Below are positions 14,902 through 21,836 of a DNA stretch of 25,289 nucleotides, piece by piece. How positions within the stretch are numbered: position 1 is the stretch's first letter; each line of letters opens with the position of its first letter. A program made the position numbers and the translations under genes. The stretch is from Actinomycetes bacterium. GTDB taxonomy: Bacteria > Actinomycetota > Acidimicrobiia > Acidimicrobiales > Microtrichaceae. The stretch lies in contig JAEXGP010000391.1 of the NCBI GenBank assembly GCA_023450775.1, positions 1 through 25,289 on the forward strand, in the 5' to 3' direction. The notes beneath the pieces are model-generated. The model was not told the DNA's origin. It was given only the letters and a program-made list of their open reading frames with translations, and did not search any database.

Positions 14902-16154
14902 TGGAGCTGTTGAGGTTCGCCACCGCGGGGTCCGTGGACGACGGCAAGTCCACGCTCATCGGACGGCTCCTGTACGACGCCAAGTCGATCTTCGAGGACC
15001 AGCTGGACGCGGTGGCCGACGCGTCCGAGCGCATGGGGCTCGAGGGACCCAACCTGGCGCTGCTCACCGACGGCCTGCGGGCGGAGCGCGAGCAGGGCAT
15101 CACGATCGACGTGGCCTACCGCTACTTCGCCACCCCCAAGCGGAAGTTCATCATCGCCGACACCCCGGGCCACATCCAGTACACGCGGAACATGGTCACC
15201 GGCGCCTCCACCGCCGACCTCGCGGTGGTCCTGGTCGACGCCCGCAAGGGTCTGCTCGAGCAGTCCCGGCGTCACGCGTTCATCGCGTCGCTGCTGCGCA
15301 TCCCGCACCTGGTCGTGGCGGTCAACAAGATGGACCTCGTCGACCACAGCGAGGAGCGCTTCGACGAGATCGTCGAGGAGTTCCGCCAGTTCGCCATGAA
15401 GCTCGACATCGGCGACCTCACGTTCATCCCGATCTCCGCGCTCAACGGCGACAACGTGGTGCAGCGCTCGGTGAACATGGGCTGGTACGAGGGCTCGTCG
15501 CTCCTGCACCACCTGGAGACCGTGCACATCGCGTCGGACCGCAACCTGATCGACGCCCGCTTCCCGGTGCAGTACGTCATCCGGCCGCAGACCGACGAGT
15601 TCCACGACTACCGGGGCTACGCGGGGCAGGTCGCCGGTGGCGTGTTCAAGCCGGGCGACGAGGTGGTGGTGCTCCCGTCGGGCCTGCCGTCGACGATCGC
15701 GGCGATCGAGACGTTCGACGGCCCGGTCGACGAGGCGTTCCCGCCCATGTCGGTCACGATCCGCCTGACCGACGACATCGACGTGTCGCGCGGCGACATG
15801 ATCTGCCGGGTCAACAACCGGCCGACCGTCGCCCAGGACGTGGACGCGATGGTCTGCTGGATGTCCGAGACGGCCACCCTGACGCCCCGGACCAAGCTCG
15901 CGATCAAGCACACGACGCGCTCGGCCCGCGTGATGGTCAAGGACCTGCAGTACCGCCTGGACATCAACACGCTGCACCGCGACGAGGACGCCGACCGCCT
16001 GGACCTCAACGAGATCGGGCGCGTCACCATGCGCGTGACCCAGCCGCTGTTCGTCGACGAGTACCGTCGCAACCGCGAGACGGGCTCGTTCATCCTCATC
16101 GACGAGGCGACCGACAACACCGTCGGCGCCGGCATGATCCTGTCCGGCTCCTGA
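14901..16154 (+). CDS. cysN: Sulfate adenylyltransferase subunit 1, GTPase (CysN)
   Basis: 417-aa EF-Tu-like GTPase that couples GTP hydrolysis to APS synthesis by CysD. Motifs: G1 GSVDDGKST (residues 10-18), EREQGITID (62-70, G2), DTPGH (87-91, G3), NKMD (142-145, G4) and SALNG (G5), then beta-barrel domains II and III. It lacks the C-terminal APS-kinase domain seen in mycobacterial CysNC fusions; the kinase is the next gene instead. The ATG at 14901 is the only one joining directly to the conserved LLRFATAGSVDDGKST start and has a GAGGGG Shine-Dalgarno at 14886-14891. Its stop forms a TGATG overlap with cysC, so the operon is translationally coupled throughout. Confidence 0.96.
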   Translation: MELLRFATAGSVDDGKSTLIGRLLYDAKSIFEDQLDAVADASERMGLEGPNLALLTDGLRAEREQGITIDVAYRYFATPKRKFIIADTPGHIQYTRNMVTGASTADLAVVLVDARKGLLEQSRRHAFIASLLRIPHLVVAVNKMDLVDHSEERFDEIVEEFRQFAMKLDIGDLTFIPISALNGDNVVQRSVNMGWYEGSSLLHHLETVHIASDRNLIDARFPVQYVIRPQTDEFHDYRGYAGQVAGGVFKPGDEVVVLPSGLPSTIAAIETFDGPVDEAFPPMSVTIRLTDDIDVSRGDMICRVNNRPTVAQDVDAMVCWMSETATLTPRTKLAIKHTTRSARVMVKDLQYRLDINTLHRDEDADRLDLNEIGRVTMRVTQPLFVDEYRRNRETGSFILIDEATDNTVGAGMILSGS

Positions 16155-16771
16155 TGTCCGCAGCTGCCGGCGGCGGCCCGGTGACCCCCGGCGTCGTGTG
16201 GCACGAGGGTGCGGTGTCGCGCGACGAACGGGCAGCGGTGACCGGCGGTCGCGGCGCGGTCGTCTGGTTCACCGGCCTGTCGGGCTCCGGCAAGTCGACG
16301 GTGGCGGTCGAGGTCGAGCGCGCCCTCGTGGCCGGAGGCCGGGCCGCGTACCTGCTCGACGGCGACAACCTCCGTCACGGCCTGAACGGCGACCTGGGGT
16401 TCTCTGCGGAGGACCGAGGCGAGAACGTCCGGCGGGTCGGCGAGGTGGCAGCCCTGTTCGCCGATGCCGGGGTGGTCGCGGTGGTGCCGCTGGTGTCGCC
16501 CTACCGGGCCGATCGGGACCGGGTGCGCCGGCGCGTGACCGACGCCGGTCTCCGATTCGTGGAGGTCCACGTGGACACGCCGCTCGACGTGTGCGAGTCC
16601 CGCGACCCGAAGGGCCTGTACGCCAGGGCCCGGGCCGGCGAGCTCACCGGCATGACCGGGATCGACGACCCCTACGAGCCACCCGAGGTGCCGGAGCTGG
16701 TCCTGCGGCCGTCCGACGGCGATCCCGTCGAGCAGGCCGCGCTCGTGCTGGAGCGACTGACCGGCGACTGA
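16154..16771 (+). CDS. cysC: Adenylylsulfate (APS) kinase CysC
   Basis: 205 aa. It phosphorylates APS at the 3' position to give PAPS for sulfate reduction or sulfation. The P-loop GLSGSGKST is at residues 41-49, followed by YLLDGDNLRHGLNGDLGFS (APS-binding region), ENVRRVGEVAALFADAG, SPYRADRDRVR and DPKGLYARARAGELTGMTGIDDPYE, all conserved in CysC. The ATG at 16154 overlaps the cysN stop (TGATG). The first ~35 residues (MSAAAGGGPVTPGVVWHEG) include the HEG found before the kinase core in many homologues. No PAPS or APS reductase gene lies in the window. Convergent with the small Cys/His protein gene. Confidence 0.95.
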   Translation: MSAAAGGGPVTPGVVWHEGAVSRDERAAVTGGRGAVVWFTGLSGSGKSTVAVEVERALVAGGRAAYLLDGDNLRHGLNGDLGFSAEDRGENVRRVGEVAALFADAGVVAVVPLVSPYRADRDRVRRRVTDAGLRFVEVHVDTPLDVCESRDPKGLYARARAGELTGMTGIDDPYEPPEVPELVLRPSDGDPVEQAALVLERLTGD

Positions 16772-16772
16772 C

Positions 16773-16791
16773 GGTCCCGATCGACGGGGCC
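16773..16791 (+). terminator. Hairpin after cysC, between convergent genes
   Basis: GGTCCCG (16773-16779) pairs with CGGGGCC (16785-16791), including one T-G pair, around loop ATCGA. It starts 2 nt after the cysC stop in a 31-nt convergent gap. No T-run follows. Confidence 0.5.
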
Positions 16792-16802
16792 CGGGCGGGG
16801 CG

Positions 16803-17126
16803 TCAGGCGGACTTGGGCTCGGCGGCGCGGGCGCGGTTGCGGACGACCGGCGTCGTGTCGACCTCGCCGTGGGGCTCACCCGCGAGCTCGTAGCAGTCGG
16901 CGTGGAAGTGCTCGACGCGGTCCCACACGCCCTTCACGTACACGTTGCAGATCACCTGGCGGTTCCGGACCTTGGCCTGGAACTTCACGCGCTCGCCGCA
17001 GTGGGCGCACTCGACGGTGCTGCCGGGCTCGACGTCGCGGAGGACCGCTCGGCTCGTCCGCGGTGCGGACTTCGGACGTGGCGCCGGCCGCGTGGCCGTC
17101 GCTGTGGTGCTGGATGAGGCTGCCAT
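16803..17126 (-). CDS. Small conserved-looking Cys/His protein, putative zinc-binding
   Basis: 107 aa. The first 30 residues are Ala/Thr/Pro/Arg-rich and probably disordered. The core runs from about 31 to 82 and contains CAHCG (Cys40, Cys43), Cys60, and HADC (His75, Cys78), so a CxxC plus HxxC set could hold one zinc ion as in zinc ribbons. The sequence between, VKFQAKVRNRQVICNVYVKGVWDRVEHFH, looks like a small beta structure. The basic, disordered ends suggest nucleic-acid or ribosome contact, but that is inference. I do not recognise a named family. The ATG at 17126 begins the basic tail; a frame upstream exists but has shadow-like composition. Convergent with cysC. Confidence 0.7.
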   Translation of the reverse strand: MAASSSTTATATRPAPRPKSAPRTSRAVLRDVEPGSTVECAHCGERVKFQAKVRNRQVICNVYVKGVWDRVEHFHADCYELAGEPHGEVDTTPVVRNRARAAEPKSA

Positions 17127-17247
17127 GACCAGAGGTATCGGGTCGCCGCGAACGGCGCCTGAGGCCCTGGCCGAAGGTAGGGCCGAACGGCCCAGGCGCG
17201 GTCCTCGTATGGGCCGGGGGACCCATTTACCCCCTGCTCCGGCGGGA

Positions 17248-17589
17248 TCAGGATGGGGAGTCGACGCGCCCGTCCGGCACCGCCCTGGCGCTCCGCCCGA
17301 GCACGACGGCGTCCCGCACGAGCGATCGGACGCGCTCCTCGTCCGCACCGGCCGCCACGAGCGCCTGGATCCGGGACTCCATCTCCTGGGCCCGCACCTC
17401 GTCGAAGGTCACCGACGCGTCCCGCGTCGCGACCGACGTGACCAGCATCAGGCAGACGGCGGCCACGGCGGTGATCAGGCCGAAGGTGATGGCGATCCCG
17501 TTGTTGTCCGCGATCGAGCCGACGATCATGCCGGCGATGCCGCCGACGAAGACGGCGAGCACCAACCGTCGGACGATCCTCGGGTCCAC
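17248..17589 (-). CDS. Small membrane protein with two predicted helices, downstream of ettA
   Basis: 113 aa, no recognised family. Two hydrophobic segments (residues about 9-29 and 34-55) are separated by a short polar turn ADNNG. A charged cytoplasmic-looking region follows (FDEVRAQEMESRIQALVAAGADEERVRSLVRDAVVLGRSARAVP, broken here at FDEVRAQEMESRIQ) that is probably helical. The GTG at 17589 starts VVDPRIVRRLVLAVF and lies 8 nt after the ettA stop, so it is very likely in the ettA transcript. No Shine-Dalgarno is obvious beyond the purine-rich end of ettA, consistent with coupled translation. Its role is unknown. Confidence 0.65.
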   Translation of the reverse strand: MDPRIVRRLVLAVFVGGIAGMIVGSIADNNGIAITFGLITAVAAVCLMLVTSVATRDASVTFDEVRAQEMESRIQALVAAGADEERVRSLVRDAVVLGRSARAVPDGRVDSPS

Positions 17590-17597
17590 GACTCGGC

Positions 17598-19298
<1,701 letters not shown>

Positions 19299-19305
19299 GG
19301 GGCGG

Positions 19306-19311
19306 ATCGTA
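19306..19311 (-). promoter_or_regulatory. TANNNT -10 box, leaderless type, for ettA
   Basis: Minus strand TACGAT, a 7-nt gap (CCGCCCC), then the ATG at 19298. Confidence 0.5.
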
Positions 19312-19367
19312 CCGGCGGGGCGCGAGGCGGCCGAACGCGTGGGTCGCGCCGTCCGTGCCCCGACGCG

Positions 19368-19397
19368 CCGCACGGCCCGGTCGCCCGGGCCGTGCGG
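19368..19397 (-). terminator. Strong hairpin after the NYN-S1-H1 gene
   Basis: A perfect 13-bp stem with a 4-nt loop (arms 19368-19380 and 19385-19397, CCGCACGGCCCGG and its complement). It begins 24 nt past the stop codon at 19422 and precedes the ettA promoter. No T-run follows, as is usual in high-GC actinobacteria. Confidence 0.7.
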
Positions 19398-19421
19398 TGG
19401 AGATGTCGGCGGGTGCCGGCC

Positions 19422-20732
19422 TCAGCGGCGGGCAGCGGCCTTCTTGGCCGGAGCCTTGCGCTTGGCCGGTGCCTTCTTGGCAGGGGCCTTCTTCTTGGCG
19501 GCAGCCTTGGGCTTGGCCGGGGCCTTGTTGGCAGTTGCCTTCTTCTTGGCAGGAGCCTTCTTCTTCGCAGGCGCCTTCTTGGCCGGTGCCTTCTTCTTGG
19601 CCGGTGCCTTCTTGGCGGGAGCCTTCTTCTTCGCAGGCGCCTTCTTGGCCGGTGCCTTCTTCTTGGCCGGAGCCTTCTTCTTCACTGCCACTGGTGCCTC
19701 CTCGGCGGTGTCCTCGGAGAGGATGGGTTGTTGGGTGTCCGATTCCTCGGGTTCGCTGCGACGCCTGCGCGACCGCGTCCCCGACGATCCGGACGACCCG
19801 GCGCCGACGGCGTCGGTTCCGGGCAGTGCAAGGTCGATGCCCCGACGTGGGGTGTCGAAGCCCTGCACGGTGAAGGAGCGAACCTCGCCCATGCTCAGCA
19901 CCTCTCGGGCGCTGCGCGGGGGAGGGTCACCCATCGACTTCAGAGGGATGTAGCAACGAGCTCCGTCGACCTCGGCGTAGGCGCCGTGGGAGGAGAACTC
20001 GACGATCGTGGCGTCGACCGTGGAACCGATCTGGTGCGCGGTGACGAACCCCAGGAACACCGGCGGCGTGTTGATCGGCTCGCCCGCCGGCCGCTTCTTC
20101 TCCCGCGTGCCGGTGGCCGGCGCCGTCTTCGGCTCGGCCGGCTCGGGGGCGGACTTCCGTCGACCGCGACGGCCGCCGCCGGATGTCGCCTCGGTCGGGG
20201 TTGCCTCGGCGACGGACGCCTTGCGGCCGCGCCGCGTGGTGGTGGTCTCCTGCTTGGACGCCTTGCCGTCGGTCTTCTTCTTGGCCTCGCGGAACGAGCG
20301 GCGGCTGACCGCGCCCTTGACCGGGACCCGCGGCACGAACACCCAGCCCACGCCGGGCACCGGCTTGCCGCCCCAGAGGCGGTCGTCCTCGAAGAGCCAC
20401 GGGTAGGTGGCGTGGAACTCCTGGAACGAGTCGTTCGAGAGGATCGTGGCACCGGTTCGGTCCGCGATCTGCAGCACGAACGCGTCGCCTCGTCCGACCG
20501 CGCCTGCGGGCGGCGTGAGCAGCTCGCCCGCGAGCAGCGCGGCTTCGTACTCCGCGCGCTCCGACTCGTCGATGCGGTTGGGGAAGGTGGCGTCGACGAT
20601 CACGACCACGTTGTCGTAGGTGTGCGCCTTCACGAACTCGGTCACTGCTTCGTTGAGCTGCGCGAGCGAGGGCGCGGTCCGACCTTCGGTTGCGATGTTC
20701 GACCCGTCGACGACGAGGTGTTCCTGTGACAT
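19422..20732 (-). CDS. NYN/PIN-like nuclease - S1-like - histone H1-like Lys/Ala/Pro tail fusion protein
   Basis: 436 aa in three parts. Residues 1-140 resemble a NYN (Zc3h12a-like, PIN-fold) ribonuclease: VVDGSN with Asp9, VIVDATF with Asp47, GRGDAF with Asp83, and LSNDSF with Asp101 supply the acidic metal-binding residues. After a basic low-complexity linker (about 150-220), residues 224-303 (GSTVDATIVEFSSHGAYAEVDG and PRRGIDLAL) look like an S1/OB RNA-binding fold. Residues about 350-436 are a KAPAKK-type repeat like eukaryotic histone H1 and bacterial H1-like nucleoid proteins. RNA cleavage or decay tethered to nucleic acid is inferred; no activity is proven. The ATG at 20732 starts directly before the first nuclease strand. 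There is no clear Shine-Dalgarno. Confidence 0.8.
   Translation of the reverse strand: MSQEHLVVDGSNIATEGRTAPSLAQLNEAVTEFVKAHTYDNVVVIVDATFPNRIDESERAEYEAALLAGELLTPPAGAVGRGDAFVLQIADRTGATILSNDSFQEFHATYPWLFEDDRLWGGKPVPGVGWVFVPRVPVKGAVSRRSFREAKKKTDGKASKQETTTTRRGRKASVAEATPTEATSGGGRRGRRKSAPEPAEPKTAPATGTREKKRPAGEPINTPPVFLGFVTAHQIGSTVDATIVEFSSHGAYAEVDGARCYIPLKSMGDPPPRSAREVLSMGEVRSFTVQGFDTPRRGIDLALPGTDAVGAGSSGSSGTRSRRRRSEPEESDTQQPILSEDTAEEAPVAVKKKAPAKKKAPAKKAPAKKKAPAKKAPAKKKAPAKKAPAKKKAPAKKKATANKAPAKPKAAAKKKAPAKKAPAKRKAPAKKAAARR
19425..19688 (-). repeat. Coding repeat for the Lys/Ala/Pro tail
   Basis: On the plus strand GCCTTCTTC/TTGGC-type units of 12-18 nt recur about fifteen times, encoding KAPAK and KKAPA blocks (residues about 350-436). 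Codons for Ala and Pro vary, so the DNA is not a perfect repeat. Slippage could change tail length between strains. Confidence 0.85.
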
Positions 20733-20929
20733 GTCGATGATCAGTGAAGCAGGAAAATGGTTCCGCGCGGCGCATCTCTCACACGCGTTCGCGATCGGCG
20801 CGCCGCGCTGCGCAGGCGCTTCGACGGGTCATGTGCGAGAGGCATATGTCGTCTCCGGCGTGTCGGGCGATCGGCGACTGCGTCGTATCCGGCGGGATAT
20901 GTGCGCCGCGCATGTGTGCGATGTGCTCG

Positions 20930-20935
20930 TACGAT
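20930..20935 (+). promoter_or_regulatory. TANNNT -10 box, leaderless type, for the HAD gene
   Basis: TACGAT, 6 nt (GCGCGT), then the GTG at 20942. No Shine-Dalgarno is present. Confidence 0.5.
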
Positions 20936-20941
20936 GCGCGT

Positions 20942-21565
20942 GTGATCCGAGCGGTGCTCTTCGACTTCGGCGGCGTCATCCTCTCCAGCCCGTTCGAGGC
21001 CTTCGCCGAGTACGAGCGTCGGGCGGGCCTGCCGCCCGATCTGCTGCGCACGATCAACGCGACCGACCCCGACACGAACGCGTGGGCGCGCCTCGAGCGC
21101 AGCGAGCTCGGCCTGGCGGAGTTCGCCGAGGCGTTCGAGCAGGAGGCCGCCGTGCTGGGCCACGTCGTCGACGGCAACGAGGTGCTCGCGTGCCTCCGCG
21201 GCGAGCTGCGGCCGCGCATGGTCGAGGCGCTCCGCCGCTGCCGGACCAGGTACGCCACGGCGCTCCTGACCAACAACTTCCTGACCGGCGACCCGAGCTG
21301 GTCGAGCGGCGGCAGCTTCGGGCCCGTGCTCGAGCTGTTCGACGTGGTCGTCGAGTCGTCGCAGGTGGGCGTGCGCAAGCCCGAGGTGCGCTTCTACGAG
21401 ATCGCGCTGGAACAGCTCGGGATCGCCGCGGACGAGGCCGTCTTCCTGGACGACCTGGGCGTGAACCTGAAGCCGGCGAAGGCCATGGGCATGACGACGA
21501 TCAAGGTCGTCGACCCCGACGAGGCGCTCGACGAGCTGGCCGCGATCCTCGACCTGGACCTGTAG
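20942..21565 (+). CDS. HAD-IA family hydrolase (soluble epoxide hydrolase N-domain/ACAD10-like)
   Basis: 207-aa haloacid-dehalogenase-like phosphatase. Motif I is LFDFGGVIL with nucleophile Asp8. The usual second Asp is Gly10, as in the DFGG/DLGN subgroup that includes YihX and ACAD10-type proteins, so this is a family trait rather than damage. Motif II is ALLTNN, motif III RKPEVRFYEIAL, and motif IV FLDDLGVNLKPAKAMGMTTIKV, which is strongly typical of the epoxide hydrolase N-domain/ACAD10 branch. It probably dephosphorylates a small metabolite; the substrate is unknown. The GTG at 20942 starts directly at the first beta strand and has a leaderless-type box. Divergent from the NYN gene, with a 209-nt spacer rich in ATGTGCG-like words. 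Confidence 0.9.
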   Translation: MIRAVLFDFGGVILSSPFEAFAEYERRAGLPPDLLRTINATDPDTNAWARLERSELGLAEFAEAFEQEAAVLGHVVDGNEVLACLRGELRPRMVEALRRCRTRYATALLTNNFLTGDPSWSSGGSFGPVLELFDVVVESSQVGVRKPEVRFYEIALEQLGIAADEAVFLDDLGVNLKPAKAMGMTTIKVVDPDEALDELAAILDLDL

Positions 21566-21601
21566 TCGCCGGGGCGCACGACCCGCAGTCCCGCTGAACG
21601 A

Positions 21602-21693
21602 GCCGCAGGCCCGGTCGATCGCCGCAGCGCAGCGGCGTCCGCGCGGGGTGGGGCTGCTGCGCCGCAGGCCCGGTCGATCGCCGCAGCGCAGCG
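21602..21693. repeat. 33-bp perfect direct repeat (21602-21634 and 21661-21693)
   Basis: Both copies start GCCGCAGGCCCGGTCGATCG and end CGCAGCGCAGCG; identity stops exactly at both ends. The offset is 59 nt. They lie in the HAD-kgd spacer, beginning 37 nt after the HAD stop. Confidence 0.95.
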
Positions 21694-21710
21694 AGGACCT
21701 GATCGACCGG
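21670..21710. other. 10-bp inverted repeat in the HAD-kgd spacer
   Basis: CCGGTCGATC (21670-21679, inside the second 33-bp copy) is complementary to GATCGACCGG (21701-21710), with 21 nt between. It could act as a terminator for the HAD gene or kgd. The first 33-bp copy has the left arm only. Confidence 0.55.
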
Positions 21711-21722
21711 AACCAGCGGTGA

Positions 21723-21833
21723 GTCACCGAAGGTGACGTGGCTCTTCGACACGCCGAAGGCGTGGGTCAGGCTCTTCGACACGCCGAAGGCGTGGCTCTG
21801 GTCAGACCGAAGGTCTGAGAACGCCGAAGGCGT
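21723..21833. repeat. Array of five C(GAA)G triloop hairpins between HAD and kgd genes
   Basis: Hairpins at 21723-21737 (GTCACC-GAA-GGTGAC), 21750-21764 and 21780-21794 (CACGCC-GAA-GGCGTG), 21802-21818 (TCAGACC-GAA-GGTCTGA) and 21821-21833 (ACGCC-GAA-GGCGT). Stem sequences differ but stay paired, while the triloop and its closing CC/GG pairs are constant. The second and third sit in a 30-bp tandem unit (21741-21770 and 21771-21800). Confidence 0.92.
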
Positions 21834-21836
21834 GGG

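Larger units (their letters stand above)
14743..14904 (+). repeat. 30-bp direct repeat of the cysD tail and cysN start (copies at 14744-14773 and 14875-14904)
   Basis: The two copies match at 29 of 30 positions (C at 14749, G at 14880) and are offset by exactly 131 nt. Each holds the codons for DRKREGYF, the GAGGGG Shine-Dalgarno and the TGATGG stop/start overlap. Removing one repeat unit would restore a direct cysD-TGATG-cysN junction. Confidence 0.95.

Noticed and set aside
19425..19688. Short repeated units that could be mistaken for a CRISPR or minisatellite
   Set aside because: Units are in frame, encode a Lys/Ala/Pro tail, vary at third positions, and have no spacers of constant length.
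20942..20980. Missing second aspartate in HAD motif I
   Set aside because: DFGG is the normal form in the YihX/ACAD10-like branch, so it is not evidence of an inactive enzyme.
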